A program made the translations under genes and the position numbers. Below, one piece after another: positions 37,497-47,300 of a stretch of 64,000 bases of DNA. Origin of the DNA: Verrucomicrobiota bacterium (GTDB lineage Bacteria; Verrucomicrobiota; Verrucomicrobiia; Limisphaerales; JADLHS01). The notes beneath the pieces are model-generated. The model was not told the DNA's origin. It searched no databases and was given only the letters and a program-made list of their open reading frames with translations. The stretch covers positions 531,929-595,928 of the forward strand of contig JAKQDQ010000178.1 in the NCBI GenBank assembly GCA_029573725.1, written 5' to 3'. How positions within the stretch are numbered: position 1 is the stretch's first letter; every line of letters starts with the position of its first letter.

Positions 37497-38159
37497 ATGA
37501 AAACCACCAGCGCCTTCACGCTGATTGAGTTGTTGGTCGTCATCGCCATCATCGCGCTTCTGGCGGCGCTGTTGCTGCCGTCGTTGAGCCGGGCCCGGGA
37601 AAAGGTTCGCACCGTCAGCTGCCTGAACAATTTGAAGCAGTGGGGGCTGGGAACGCAGATTTACGCCGCTGAAAATGACGACTTCCTGCCGCAGGACGGC
37701 TCGGCCAGCGGGAACTCCACCGAACACGGCTGGTATATTGATCTGCCCCGCGCCCTGGGCATTCCGACGTACGCCGAGGTGCCCTGGCGAACCAATGCCG
37801 CCTTGGATCCCGGACGCACCATCTGGCTTTGTCCAACCAATCCCCGGCGCAGCAATGGCGCCAATTTGTTCCATTACTGCCTGAATCGGCACGTGAACCT
37901 GACGGGCGTGGGGAACCGGGTGAAGATTTCCGCCATCCCGCGCCCCAGCGCGACCATTTGGTTGTTTGACAATGGCGGTGCCGCGCCCGTGGCGCAGCAG
38001 AACAACGTCCATTCCAATTTGCACGCGGCGGGAGCGAATTTCACCTTTCTGGACGGACATTCGGCCCGTTTTTCGAACCGGGATTACTGGGATTTCTCAC
38101 ACAACGTCGGTCGCACGAACCACCCGGATCTGGTCTGGATTCCTTACGCCGGCTGGTAG
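37497..38159 (+). CDS. Type II secretion/pilin-like pseudopilin (prepilin signal)
   Basis: The ATG at 37497 gives 220 residues beginning [20 protein letters not shown]. The prepilin site has Ala instead of the usual Gly before Phe (SA|FTLIELL), which prepilin peptidases tolerate. The helix continues [18 protein letters not shown] and [20 protein letters not shown]. The end contains [12 protein letters not shown]. This is the abundant DUF1559-like group of PVC pseudopilins with the FLDGH motif. Function unknown. It follows the PEP-CTERM gene after a terminator. Confidence 0.9.
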   Translation: MKTTSAFTLIELLVVIAIIALLAALLLPSLSRAREKVRTVSCLNNLKQWGLGTQIYAAENDDFLPQDGSASGNSTEHGWYIDLPRALGIPTYAEVPWRTNAALDPGRTIWLCPTNPRRSNGANLFHYCLNRHVNLTGVGNRVKISAIPRPSATIWLFDNGGAAPVAQQNNVHSNLHAAGANFTFLDGHSARFSNRDYWDFSHNVGRTNHPDLVWIPYAGW

Positions 38160-38305
38160 CCAGTCGCCGGCGGGCCTCCGGCATCGCGCGCGCGGACCGC
38201 GCGCCCCCGGCTTGCGCTCGCTGCCAGCGGGGATGGTAAATTCGTTGGCATTCTGGGGCGACGGGGTATGCTGCGTCTGGCCCGGGACGTTCCGGTGCGA
38301 ACGCC

Positions 38306-38995
38306 ATGCAAGTCATCCGAACCCCACAGGGACTGCGCCTCCAGCAACACGGCGTCGTGATCAGTGAACTGCGCGTCACTCCCGGGCCCACGCATAGCGT
38401 CTTTGACATTCTGGCCGCCTTGCTGGTGGGGCTGCACCCGGCCGGCGGCACAGGCGTCTTGGGCTTTGCCGGTGGCGGCATGATCGCCCCCTTGGCGGCC
38501 CTGGGCTGGCGCACCCCGTTGACGGCCGTGGATTTGGACCGGGCCAGTTACGAGCTGTTTTGCCGGCACTGTCCGCAATGGTCGGATCTGGTGCAGTGGC
38601 ATCAGGCCGAAGCCGCAACCTGGTTGCGCCAACAGCCGCAGTCATTCGGCCTGCTCCTGGACGATCTTTCCATTCCGACGCACGATGACGTCATCAAGCC
38701 TGAAATCTCCTGGACCACGCTGCCGGCCTTGATGCGCGGTCACCTGGGGGCCGGCGGCTGCGCCATTTTCAATCTGGTTTCGCCGCCGCCCGATGGTTGG
38801 CCGGGCGGTTTGGGGAAGCTCGCCGCGCTTTTTGCGCAAGCCTGCGTGTTGCACCTGGATGAGTTTGAGAACCGCCTGCTGCTGGCCGGTGACCGCCTCC
38901 CTGAGCCACGGTCTCTGGGTCGGCAACTGCAACGATTGTTGCGCACGTTGGGCTCGCGCCAGGCCGGACGCGTCCACTTGCGCCGGTGGCGCTGA
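38306..38995 (+). CDS. Spermidine synthase/methyltransferase-like Rossmann protein
   Basis: The 229-residue protein has a class I nucleotide-binding core (VLGFAGGGMIAPLAALGWRT, then AVDLDRASYELFCRH) and a later LLLDDLSIPTHDDV. This pattern resembles spermidine synthases and SAM methyltransferases, but no family can be named. It is cytoplasmic, with no signal or membrane helix. Its stop lies one base from the stop of the convergent DAHP synthase gene, which leaves no room for a terminator between them. Confidence 0.6.
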   Translation: MQVIRTPQGLRLQQHGVVISELRVTPGPTHSVFDILAALLVGLHPAGGTGVLGFAGGGMIAPLAALGWRTPLTAVDLDRASYELFCRHCPQWSDLVQWHQAEAATWLRQQPQSFGLLLDDLSIPTHDDVIKPEISWTTLPALMRGHLGAGGCAIFNLVSPPPDGWPGGLGKLAALFAQACVLHLDEFENRLLLAGDRLPEPRSLGRQLQRLLRTLGSRQAGRVHLRRWR

Positions 38996-38996
38996 G

Positions 38997-40049
38997 TCAG
39001 GTCGCCGTGCCCAGTCGTTCGTATCCCCAGCGCAGCATGCGTTCGGTGGTTTCCCAATTCACACAGGCATCGGTGATGCTCACGCCGTATTGCAGTTCAG
39101 GAACCGGGCGGGGAAAGGGTTGATTGCCTTCATGCAGATGGCTTTCCACCATCATGCCAATCACCGAACGGGTGCCGGTCGCCCGCTGCTCGATGACGCT
39201 GTGCCAGATGTCCTCCTGGCGCGCGTGCCGCTTCTCCGAGTTGGCGTGACTGCAATCCACCATGATCACCGCCGGCAATTTTTCCTTGCGCAACGCCGCT
39301 TCCGCCGCGGCGATGCTGGTGGCGTCGTAATTGGTCCGGCCGCGGCCTCCCCGTAAAATCACATGTCCATCCGGATTTCCGTCCGTCCGCACAATGCTCG
39401 TCACGCCGTCCTGGTCCATGCCCAGGAAGCTGTGGTGGTTGCGTGCGGCCCCCATCGCATCAATTGCCACCTGCAGGCTGCCGTCGGTGGCGTTTTTGAA
39501 TCCCACCGGCATCGAGAGGCCGCTGGCCATCTGTCGGTGGGTTTGCGACTCGGTGGTGCGCGCGCCAATCGCCGCCCAGCTGATCAAATCCGAGATGTAT
39601 TGCGGCACGATCGGATCGAGAAATTCGGTCGCCGTGGGCAGGCCCATCCCCATGATTTGCACCAGCAACCGTCGCGCGATCTTGAGCCCCGCCTCGATGT
39701 TTTCCGACCCGTCCAGGTACGGATCGTTGATCATGCCCTTCCAGCCGATGGTGGTCCGCGGCTTTTCAAAATAGACCCGCATGACGATTTCCATCCGGTC
39801 GGCCAGCTCCTTTCGCAGGGTGTTCAGACGCTGGGCGTACTCGAGGGCGCTCTTTTGATCGTGGATGGAGCAGGGGCCCACGATGGTCAGCAGGCGGGAA
39901 TCCTCCTGCCGGATGATACGGATGATGCGTTCGCGGCTGGTGACCACCGTTGTGACGGCTTCCGGCGTGGCCGGGAGCAACGCCTTGATCGCATTCGGCG
40001 AGGGCAGCCGCACGATTTCGCGCACATGAATGTCTTGCGTCTTGAACAT
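38997..40049 (-). CDS. aroG: 3-deoxy-7-phosphoheptulonate (DAHP) synthase, class I
   Basis: The ATG at 40049 gives 350 residues, the normal AroF/G/H length. Motifs are [93 protein letters not shown] and [12 protein letters not shown]. It joins phosphoenolpyruvate and erythrose 4-phosphate at the entry to the shikimate pathway. Which of the feedback classes (Phe, Tyr or Trp) it belongs to cannot be read. No other aro gene is nearby. The symbol reflects the family, not proven orthology to E. coli AroG. Confidence 0.94.
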   Translation of the reverse strand: MFKTQDIHVREIVRLPSPNAIKALLPATPEAVTTVVTSRERIIRIIRQEDSRLLTIVGPCSIHDQKSALEYAQRLNTLRKELADRMEIVMRVYFEKPRTTIGWKGMINDPYLDGSENIEAGLKIARRLLVQIMGMGLPTATEFLDPIVPQYISDLISWAAIGARTTESQTHRQMASGLSMPVGFKNATDGSLQVAIDAMGAARNHHSFLGMDQDGVTSIVRTDGNPDGHVILRGGRGRTNYDATSIAAAEAALRKEKLPAVIMVDCSHANSEKRHARQEDIWHSVIEQRATGTRSVIGMMVESHLHEGNQPFPRPVPELQYGVSITDACVNWETTERMLRWGYERLGTAT

Positions 40050-40254
40050 GGCGTTCCAATATACCCGGCCGGGTGCGCGGCAAAAGCAAAGAAATCCATC
40101 CAGCCGGGCGATCTGAGCGAAAAGTTTTGTTACCGGGGGAGGGGAGACTTGTTTATGGAAACAGGTCGTTGCGCCCAAAGTGGGTGCTGCCCGGTTTGGG
40201 CATGCCACCCTGGGCCAACAGACCAAAGCGCAGGCCCTCCCTGCCGCTCCGGAT

Positions 40255-41835
40255 TCAAGCCGCCGCCCAATATCGCACGTTCAAATTTGGAAACAGATTG
40301 TCGCGCGCCTCAATCGTCGCGAGCCAGCTCCGGTTGAGCCGTCCGTTGAGGAGCTGGGTGTGCAAGGTGTGGAAACGCCGCAAATGGGTGTTGACCCGCT
40401 GGCGCGCGTAATCGCCTCCCGTCCCGGCCGACAACAGAAACGCCCAGTCACTGGCCTGGGCGAGGAGCAATTCCCGCGCGGCTTGCTGCAGGGCGCGCCG
40501 TTGCCAGTGCCCCGGCCGCGGATGTTTCCTGACCAGTTCGCTCATGCGCTCCTGGGCCGGTTGCAGGCGCCGATGCATCCATTCATTTTCGTGGTTCAGC
40601 CAGACGCGATAGTAACCCGCTTCCCCCCAGCTGGATGCGGCGGGCGCGGCAACCTGGTGGGTGGAATGTTGCGCCAGATAGTCCGTGGGCGTGATGAGTG
40701 CGAGCGCCTCCGGTTTCCGGGCGGCCCGGCGGACCAGTTGGTCCAGAAACTCCGGGCCTTCATACCACCAGTGACCGAACAGCTCCGCATCATACGGCGA
40801 GACGATCAGCGGCGGGCGGTCCAGCCCCGCACCGACCTGCTGCACCTGCGCCAGACGCGCGTCCCAAAAATGTTGCGCATGTTCGGCCGCTGCCTGACGG
40901 GCCGCGGCCGGCTGGTAGGGCTGCTTGGCCGCCTGGTTGCCGGTGATGCGGTAATACTTGAACCCGGTGAAGCCACGGTGTTCAGGACAGGGCAGGCAGG
41001 GCTGCACGTAATCGAAGTCCAGGTCGAAGCCGATGTCGCGGTAAAAATCGCGATAGCGCGGGTCGCCGGGATAGCCTTCCGTCCGGCTCCACACCTGGCG
41101 CGAGGACTCCCCGTCACGCCCGAACACGGCGAGCGCCTGGGAGGTCATCACGGGAGCAAACACACCGTATCGCGGCCGGGGCCGGGCGTGGAGCAACCCA
41201 TGGGTGGCCACAATGAACCAGCGCACCCCCGCTTCCCGCAGAAAAATCTCGACGTCGCCGGAATACGCGCATTCCGGCAGCCAGAACCCGCGCGGGTCAC
41301 AGCCGAAACAATCGCGGTACTGATCCCGCGCCACCAGAATCTGTGCCCGCATCGAAGGGGGGTGGTTGCCCATCAAGGGCAGCAATCCGTGCGTCGCACC
41401 CGTGGTGATGATTTCAATTTGCCCCCGCTCCTGCATGCGCCGGAAGCCCTGCACCAGATCGCCTTTCAGCCGCCGATAAAGTTTCCGCGCGGCGGTGAAG
41501 CGCGCGTGGTACATCTGCGCCAGGGGATGGAAATCCGGCTCCCGGCGCGTGCGCTGGATCTCCGTTTTCGCCAGGGTGATGAGCGCGTCGAGACGTTGTT
41601 CATAACGCGCCTGCAACAACGGATCGCGCAACATGGCGCACAACGTCGGCGACAAGGTCAGGGTCAAACGCGCGCGCCGACGCTCCCGCCACCAGTCCTC
41701 CAGCCGCTGCAACAGGGGAAGGTAGGATTCCGTGATGGCTTCAAACAACCAGCTCTCCTCCAGAAATTTTGGATGTTCCGGATGCCGGACAAACGGCAGG
41801 TGCGCGTGCAACACAATGGCAAGATAACCGGGCAT
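40255..41835 (-). CDS. GH57 alpha-1,4-glucan branching enzyme
   Basis: The start at 41835 ([15 protein letters not shown]) gives 526 residues; an ATG 8 codons upstream is less likely. GH57 motifs are HAHLPFVRH (His10 and His12), GATHGLLPL, the nucleophile in FWLPECAY (Glu188) and the acid/base in [15 protein letters not shown] (Asp349). A C-terminal DUF1957 helical domain follows ([10 protein letters not shown]). Family members make alpha-1,6 branches in glycogen. It lies 102 bases downstream of the DUF4912 gene, a pairing that is frequent in my memory of such genomes. Confidence 0.9.
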   Translation of the reverse strand: MPGYLAIVLHAHLPFVRHPEHPKFLEESWLFEAITESYLPLLQRLEDWWRERRRARLTLTLSPTLCAMLRDPLLQARYEQRLDALITLAKTEIQRTRREPDFHPLAQMYHARFTAARKLYRRLKGDLVQGFRRMQERGQIEIITTGATHGLLPLMGNHPPSMRAQILVARDQYRDCFGCDPRGFWLPECAYSGDVEIFLREAGVRWFIVATHGLLHARPRPRYGVFAPVMTSQALAVFGRDGESSRQVWSRTEGYPGDPRYRDFYRDIGFDLDFDYVQPCLPCPEHRGFTGFKYYRITGNQAAKQPYQPAAARQAAAEHAQHFWDARLAQVQQVGAGLDRPPLIVSPYDAELFGHWWYEGPEFLDQLVRRAARKPEALALITPTDYLAQHSTHQVAAPAASSWGEAGYYRVWLNHENEWMHRRLQPAQERMSELVRKHPRPGHWQRRALQQAARELLLAQASDWAFLLSAGTGGDYARQRVNTHLRRFHTLHTQLLNGRLNRSWLATIEARDNLFPNLNVRYWAAA

Positions 41836-41937
41836 GGCGGCAAATTTGTGCGGCCACACTTACCCGAAATCCACCGAGACCGGAATGAGAAAATCCCGGC
41901 CGTCCGGATTTCTCATGCCCGAAGTCCGCCCAAAGTT

Positions 41938-43074
41938 TCAGAGCGCACGCGGCCAGGAGGAGGTCGCGGCCGGGCTGCTGTCGCCCAGATCGAAGCCGGC
42001 CGTCCCCTCGGTCCCGTGCAACGGGTTTGCGCATGTCATTGACCAGGAGCTGGCGGCGGGGTCAAAGGTGAGCGACGGCGACCACACTTCCGGGGGGGCG
42101 GCCTCCCCGTCCGGTTGCGTTTGCCGCCACGCCGGCTCCCGGTGGCGCGGGCGGATTTGTGCCAGGGCCGCTTCCAGGGCGTGGTGCGACAGTGCGGGCG
42201 CAGGGCCCGCCGTTTTTGCAGGGACAGGCAAGCCTTGAAAGGGCACGGTGACAAACGTCAGCGGGGTGGGCGCAGCCACCTGCGCGGGCGGGGTGCGCTG
42301 CGGCGCGGAGAAGCAAAGTGATTTCCAGCGCCGCCCGCTCCGGTAATAACCAAGTTCGACCCGGTACGCTGCGCCCGGGGTTTCCACATGGACAAACCAG
42401 TATTGGGATTCGGGATGCACGTGATGTTCGGCAACCGGTCCGGCGCTGCCGGCTGCGTCATGCACCCGCAAGATCAGATGCCGGTCCATGGAGAGCGCGT
42501 TGTGGCGGAATTGTTCCGTTCGCGGCAAATCCCAATGCGCGTACAACCAGTGCGGATCGCGTACCGTCAGGTAAAGTTTGGCCAGGCGGGAGCGGACCAC
42601 CCGCGTGGACCCCGGTTCGGGAACGGCCGGTGCCGCGATCCGTTCTGCCGGGGCGCCGGACTCTGGAAGGTCATCTGCGGTCAGAAAATCCCGGATTTTT
42701 GGCCGCGCCTCCGCACGACGGCGCGACTTGACCCGGCCCGGGGTGCGCATCCGGAGCATGCGCTTCGGGGCTGCCTGCTTGCGCTTTTTTGGGAGCGGGG
42801 CGGGTTTTCGCCTGAAGATCCTGGGGCGCAGGCGCTTTGGGCGCCCGGGTTTCACCGGAGTGGCGGCGCGTGCGCGGGTTTTCCCTGGTCGAGAAGCTTT
42901 TCGGACGGCGGTCGGGGACGTCCCGGCTTTTGCACGGGTTGTGCGCCTGGAACGGCCTTTTTTGGCGGTGGACCCGGTGTTTCGGCTCCGGGTCCGGACG
43001 CGGACACGACGGGGCACCGACCTGGTGACTGGGAGGGTTTTCTTTCGTTTTGTTCCCACGGGCCCGCGCTTCAT
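41938..43074 (-). CDS. DUF4912 protein with long basic N-terminal tail
   Basis: The 378-residue protein starts with about 130 residues that are extremely rich in Arg, Lys and Pro, with few acidic residues, like histone H1-type tails. The DUF4912 core follows (SRLAKLYLTVRDPHWLYAHW, LILRVHDAAG, YWFVHVETPGAAYRVELGYY, FSAPQRTPPAQ). The C-terminal 100 residues are Pro/Ala-rich with low complexity. DUF4912 is of unknown function but is often next to GH57 branching enzymes, as here. No signal peptide or membrane helix is seen. The tail could bind RNA, DNA or polyanionic glycan. Confidence 0.75.
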   Translation of the reverse strand: MKRGPVGTKRKKTLPVTRSVPRRVRVRTRSRNTGSTAKKGRSRRTTRAKAGTSPTAVRKASRPGKTRARAATPVKPGRPKRLRPRIFRRKPAPLPKKRKQAAPKRMLRMRTPGRVKSRRRAEARPKIRDFLTADDLPESGAPAERIAAPAVPEPGSTRVVRSRLAKLYLTVRDPHWLYAHWDLPRTEQFRHNALSMDRHLILRVHDAAGSAGPVAEHHVHPESQYWFVHVETPGAAYRVELGYYRSGRRWKSLCFSAPQRTPPAQVAAPTPLTFVTVPFQGLPVPAKTAGPAPALSHHALEAALAQIRPRHREPAWRQTQPDGEAAPPEVWSPSLTFDPAASSWSMTCANPLHGTEGTAGFDLGDSSPAATSSWPRAL

Positions 43075-43198
43075 GAAAATTATGGGTCGAGACTAAGGCC
43101 AGAATCCGGCGCGTGCAATGTGAAATCCCCGACAGCCGGAATGGTGCGCTCATTGTGATGTCGCTTCGCGCCCCGGCCTCTGGCAATTTGAAGGCGCG

Positions 43199-44203
43199 AT
43201 GAAATGTTTCGTGACCGGCGCCTCGGGTTTTGTCGGCGCCAACCTGGTGCATGAACTGGTGGCGCGCGGCCATCAGGTCAAAGTGCTCCTGCGATCCGGG
43301 AGCGATCAACGCGGGCTGGCCGGCGTCACGGTGGAAGCGGTGACCGGCGACGTCGGCGATCGGGCCCGGTTGACCGCGGCCATGCGGGGCTGCGATTGGT
43401 GCTTTCACGTTGCGGCGAGTTATCATCTGTGGTTGCGCGACTATGCGCCGATGTATGCCGCCAATGTGACGGGCACGCGCAATGTTCTGGAAGCCGCGGG
43501 TGCGGCAGGTTGTTCCCGCATCGTCTATACCAGCACCGTGGGGTGCATCGGTTTGCCGAAACTGCGGGACGGATGCATCACGCCCACGGATGAAGCGACG
43601 CCCGTCAGCGAGGCCCAGATGAGCAATCACTACAAACGCTCGAAGTGGCGGGCCGAAGTCGTCGCGCGCGAACTGGCAGCCAGGGGACTGCCGGTGGTCA
43701 TCGTCAATCCGAGCGCCCCCATCGGACCGCGCGATGTCAAACCCACCCCCACCGGCCAGGTCATCGTGGACTTTCTCAATCGCGCCATGCCCGCGTTTCT
43801 TGACACGGGCCTGAACTGGGTGCATGTGCGCGACGTCGCGATCGGGCATGTCCTCGCCGCGGAGCAGGGGCGGATCGGGGAACGTTATATTCTCGGCAAC
43901 GCCGAAGGCAACTGGACCATGCGCGAAGCGTTTGCGGTGCTCGAGGAAATTTCCGGTGTGCCCGCGCCGCGCATCCGGATTCCGTACGGCGTCGCGCTCG
44001 GCGCCGCGTATGCGGCCGAAGCCGTGTCGGCACTCACCGGCAGACCACCCCGGGCGCCGCTCGGCGGGGTGCGCATGGCCAAATACAAGATGTTTTTCAA
44101 TCCGGCCAAGGCCATCCGCGAACTGGGACTGCCCCAGACGCCGCCCCGCCAGGCGCTCGCCGACGCCGTGGCCTGGTTTCGCGCGCACGGGCTGGCCCGC
44201 TAA
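43199..44203 (+). CDS. NAD-dependent sugar epimerase/dehydratase, HpnA-like
   Basis: The 334-residue SDR protein has the nucleotide-binding GASGFVGANLV motif (residues 7-17), Ser112 in TSTVG, and the YxxxK pair Tyr145/Lys149 in HYKRSKW. VVIVNPSAPIGPRDVKPTPTG is the characteristic hopanoid-associated sugar epimerase (HpnA) segment. HpnA proteins act on sugar nucleotides for hopanoid head groups, but no other hopanoid gene is seen here, so the role is uncertain. No signal peptide or helices; cytoplasmic. Confidence 0.82.
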   Translation: MKCFVTGASGFVGANLVHELVARGHQVKVLLRSGSDQRGLAGVTVEAVTGDVGDRARLTAAMRGCDWCFHVAASYHLWLRDYAPMYAANVTGTRNVLEAAGAAGCSRIVYTSTVGCIGLPKLRDGCITPTDEATPVSEAQMSNHYKRSKWRAEVVARELAARGLPVVIVNPSAPIGPRDVKPTPTGQVIVDFLNRAMPAFLDTGLNWVHVRDVAIGHVLAAEQGRIGERYILGNAEGNWTMREAFAVLEEISGVPAPRIRIPYGVALGAAYAAEAVSALTGRPPRAPLGGVRMAKYKMFFNPAKAIRELGLPQTPPRQALADAVAWFRAHGLAR

Positions 44204-44339
44204 ACGCGGTGCATCCGGTGACCCCGGCCGGTTGCCGTGTCTTGGAGTGGTGTTGGCCGACAGCGCTCCCCGCCGGCGGCGGTTTAAAGCGGACAATCCC
44301 GTGCTGCGGCCGGAATGCGCAATTGTGTCGCGGGGTAGT

Positions 44340-44369
44340 TTGACTGAATCATTTAATTAGCCATACTGT
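44340..44369 (+). promoter_or_regulatory. Possible sigma-70 promoter of the small Cys/His protein gene
   Basis: TTGACT at 44340-44345 and TACTGT at 44364-44369 are separated by 18 bases in a locally AT-rich stretch (GAATCATTTAATTAGC), about 40 bases before the ATG at 44410. The -35 box is good and the -10 box is poor. Confidence 0.35.
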
Positions 44370-44409
44370 CAGTGCGGAACAATCCAGAATCCGCGAACAA
44401 AGGAATATT

Positions 44410-44778
44410 ATGAAAATGAAATCATTCAAATGGATGGGAGCTGCGCTCGCGCTGGCGACCTTCGGCAGTCTTGGGGGCTGGGTTTCCACCGCGCAGGCCG
44501 CTGACGAAACCATCAAGGGCGAAATTGTGGATCTGATGTGCTACATCGATCATGGTGCGAAGGGCGGCAAACATGCCGATTGCGCCCAAAGCTGCATCAA
44601 GGGCGGGGGCCCGGTGGGCATTCTGACGGCAGACAACCAGCTGTATCTGGTAATTGGCGAACACAAACCCATCAATGACAAGCTCGCGCCGCTGGCCGCC
44701 AAAACGGTCACCCTCAAGGGCAAAGTGGTGGAACGCAACGGCATGAAGATGATCGAGAACGTTGAAATCCAAAAGTGA
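44410..44778 (+). CDS. Small secreted protein with Cys/His cluster, unknown function
   Basis: The 122-residue protein has a signal peptide (WMGAALALATFGSLGGWVSTAQA). Its mature part opens with IKGEIVDLMCYIDHGAKGG, then KHADCAQSCIKGGGPVGIL. Cys44, His48, His55, Cys58 and Cys62 are suitably placed to bind a metal or cofactor. The second half is beta-rich (LYLVIGEHKPIND, KTVTLKGKVVERNGMKMIE), an OB-like layout. I do not recognise a named family; similar small DUF-type proteins occur near heme or copper genes. The membrane protein at 44836 follows after 57 bases. Confidence 0.7.
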   Translation: MKMKSFKWMGAALALATFGSLGGWVSTAQAADETIKGEIVDLMCYIDHGAKGGKHADCAQSCIKGGGPVGILTADNQLYLVIGEHKPINDKLAPLAAKTVTLKGKVVERNGMKMIENVEIQK

Positions 44779-44835
44779 TCCCACTTTAACTTGGCGTCAC
44801 CGGCGTTGTCCGAATGCCGGTGACGTTCGCTTTCC

Positions 44836-45342
44836 GTGAACGAATTTTTCAAGACTCTGCAGCAGCCGGAATACGTGCATGTGCTGCTTAATCATCTGCC
44901 GATCATCGGCCTGTTTGTGGCATTGCTTGGCCTGGGCGCCGCGCTGTTTCTCAAGCCGCGCGCCCCGTTGTTTCTGACCCTGGCCCTGGTCGGTCTGATG
45001 GCGCTTTCCGTTGTGCCGGTCAAACGGTCCGGTGATCGCGGTGCGGACCGTGTTCTGGCCATGTCCGATGACGAGGGTCAGGCTTATTTGAAGTATCACG
45101 AACAGCTGGCGCAACGGTGGCTGTTCCTCTATCTGCTGACCGCGCTGGCGGCGGCGGGGACCTTCGTGGTGGGCTGGAAATGGCCCCGGCGGTTCCGGCT
45201 CGCCGCGAGCGGGGTTTTGTTGCTCGGTTTGGCCAGTCTCGTGGCGGGCGCGGTCATTGCCGATTACGGAGGGAAAATCCGTCATCGCGAGTTCCGTAAT
45301 GGTCCACCACCGGTCGTCACCACTGCGACGGACAACGGGTGA
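44836..45342 (+). CDS. Four-helix membrane protein, DUF2231-like
   Basis: The GTG start at 44836 gives 168 residues with about four hydrophobic helices. It opens EYVHVLLNHLPIIGLFVALL, which has two histidines before the first helix, similar to DUF2231-type proteins (HPxxVHFP or HxxLNHLP motifs that may bind heme or a metal). A loop (RSGDRGADRVLAMSDDEGQA) precedes the last two helices. The gene follows the Cys/His secreted protein, so a small redox or metal pair is possible. Function unknown. Confidence 0.7.
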   Translation: MNEFFKTLQQPEYVHVLLNHLPIIGLFVALLGLGAALFLKPRAPLFLTLALVGLMALSVVPVKRSGDRGADRVLAMSDDEGQAYLKYHEQLAQRWLFLYLLTALAAAGTFVVGWKWPRRFRLAASGVLLLGLASLVAGAVIADYGGKIRHREFRNGPPPVVTTATDNG

Positions 45343-45406
45343 GCGGCGGCGCGCGGGGGAGATGGCGGGCAATGGGCGCGCCGAACGACGGCCCGGCCGG
45401 CCCGGT

Positions 45407-46348
45407 TCAGGCTGGTACTTTGAGCTGCTTGACGATGTCCGCCACCACGCCGGAGGCGGTCAATCCGGAAAAGCGGGCCTGGGGTTGCATCACCAAGCGA
45501 TGGGCAATCACCGGCACGGCCAGCTCTTGAATCTGCTCGGGGGTCACAAAATCCTGGCCATCAAACAACGCCAGGGCCTGCGCGCCTTTCATCAACGCCA
45601 ATGAAGCCCGCGGGCTGGCGCCCAATTGCACCCCGTTGGCCGTCCGCGTGGCACTCACCAGGTCCACCACATAGCGCTTCAACTCGGCGCTAAACCGGAT
45701 GCCTTGCGCGGCGCGTTTGACCATGAGAATGTCCTGCAAGGTGGCGCAGCTGGTCAGGGATTCGAGCGGATGGCCGGTGGCCTGTGCGGTGAGCACCGTC
45801 ACCTCGTCGTCCGGCGGCACATAACCCAGCGTGAACTGCATGGCGAACCGGTCCATCTGCGCCTCCGGCAATGGATACGTGCCCCGAAATTCCACCGGGT
45901 TCTGGGTCGCAATCACGAAGAATACTTCCGCCAGATCGCGCCGTTCCCCGTCCACGCTGACCTGCCGTTCGCCCATGGCTTCCAGCAGCGCGGATTGGGT
46001 GCGGGGGGAGGCGCGATTGATTTCGTCCGCCAGCAAGATGTTCGTGAAAATCGGGCCCTCGTGAAAATGAAAGTGCTGGTCGCGCTGGCTGAAGATGGAG
46101 ACCCCCAAGATGTCGGAGGGCAGCAAATCCGGGGTGAATTGTACGCGCTTGAACCGCGCGTCCACGGAACGGGCCAGCGCCTTGGCCAGCGTGGTTTTGC
46201 CCGTGCCCGGAAAGTCCTCCAGCAAAACGTGCCCGCCGCTCGCCAGCGCCGCCAACAGTTTGCGGGTGGCGCCGGATTGGCCTTGCATCACCCGGCTGAT
46301 GTTGGTGGCCAGTTGTTGCAGGATCGTATGCGCGGAAAGTGCGTCCAT
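45407..46348 (-). CDS. MoxR-family AAA ATPase
   Basis: The 313-residue protein has Walker A in LLEDFPGTGKTTLAKALA (about 43-58) and Walker B in NILLADEINRASPRTQSALL (Asp108/Glu109). The MoxR-specific stretches FVIATQNPVEFRGTYPLPEAQ and DRFAMQFTLGYV follow, with a C-terminal AAA-lid. MoxR proteins assist maturation of partner complexes, usually with DUF58 and VWA genes nearby. None is in this window, so the partner is elsewhere. It is divergent from nagB with a 166-base spacer. Confidence 0.93.
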   Translation of the reverse strand: MDALSAHTILQQLATNISRVMQGQSGATRKLLAALASGGHVLLEDFPGTGKTTLAKALARSVDARFKRVQFTPDLLPSDILGVSIFSQRDQHFHFHEGPIFTNILLADEINRASPRTQSALLEAMGERQVSVDGERRDLAEVFFVIATQNPVEFRGTYPLPEAQMDRFAMQFTLGYVPPDDEVTVLTAQATGHPLESLTSCATLQDILMVKRAAQGIRFSAELKRYVVDLVSATRTANGVQLGASPRASLALMKGAQALALFDGQDFVTPEQIQELAVPVIAHRLVMQPQARFSGLTASGVVADIVKQLKVPA

Positions 46349-46514
46349 CAGCTTCCCTGTCCAGCCGCCCGCCCTGCGGGGCCGGCCGAGTTGCCGCCGG
46401 CGAACCCGGCGTCGCCCGAATTCCAGTTCTGCTCCATGACGCAGAGCGTAACGCGCGCCCGCCCCTCCCGCAATTCTTAGTGTCCAAATCGCGCCGGTTT
46501 ACTAAGCTGGACCG

Positions 46515-47300
46515 ATGGAACTGATTATTCAGCGTGACCCGGAGGCGGCCGCCCTGCTGCTGGCCCGAATCGTGGCCAATGAAATGCGCACCAATCCGCG
46601 CACCGTGCTGGGATTGGCCACGGGCAACACCATGGAAGCCGTTTATCGGCATCTGGTCCACATGCACCAAACCAGCAAATTGAGTTTCGCCAAAGTGCGC
46701 ACGTTCAACCTGGATGAATACGTCGGCCTCGCGCCCGACGACAAGAACTCGTATCGCCATTTTATGAACGAGCGCCTGTTCCATCAGGTCAACATCAAGC
46801 TGGAAAACACGCACCTGCCCGACGGCTGTGCGGCCGACTTGGAGGCCGAATGTCGCGATTACGAAAAACGCATCGAGAAGGCGGGCGGCATCGATCTGCA
46901 ACTGCTCGGCATCGGGAAGTCGGGCCACATCGGCTTCAATGAGCCGCTTTCCGCGTTGCGATCCCGCACCCGGGTGAAGGCCCTCGCTCCGGCGACTATC
47001 AAGCAAAACGCGCCGCTCTTCGGCGCGGAGCACCGGGTGCCGCGGCGCGCCCTGACCATGGGGGTGGGCACCATTCTGGAGGCCCGCCGCTGCCTGCTGC
47101 TGGCCACCGGCGAAGCCAAGGCGGAGATAATTGCCCGGGCCGTCGAAGGCCCCATCACCAGCATGGTTACCGCCAGTGCGTTGCAATTGCACCCGCGCGC
47201 CACCGTGATTGTGGATGAAGCCGCCGCGACCAAGTTGAAGGAACGCGAATACTACCGCTGGATCTTCGCCAACGAACCGGAGTGGGAGGAATACCGCTGA
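46515..47300 (+). CDS. nagB: Glucosamine-6-phosphate deaminase
   Basis: The 261-residue protein has TVLGLATGNTMEAVYRHL, TFNLDEYVGLAPDDKNSYRHF (the general base is Asp67) and GIGKSGHIGFNEP, where His138 should open the sugar ring (most relatives have Asn before GHIGFNEP, here Ser). RTRVKALAPATI follows. It converts glucosamine 6-phosphate to fructose 6-phosphate and ammonia in amino sugar catabolism. The sialidase and symporter in the same window make amino-sugar use plausible, though nagA is not seen. Confidence 0.93.
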   Translation: MELIIQRDPEAAALLLARIVANEMRTNPRTVLGLATGNTMEAVYRHLVHMHQTSKLSFAKVRTFNLDEYVGLAPDDKNSYRHFMNERLFHQVNIKLENTHLPDGCAADLEAECRDYEKRIEKAGGIDLQLLGIGKSGHIGFNEPLSALRSRTRVKALAPATIKQNAPLFGAEHRVPRRALTMGVGTILEARRCLLLATGEAKAEIIARAVEGPITSMVTASALQLHPRATVIVDEAAATKLKEREYYRWIFANEPEWEEYR

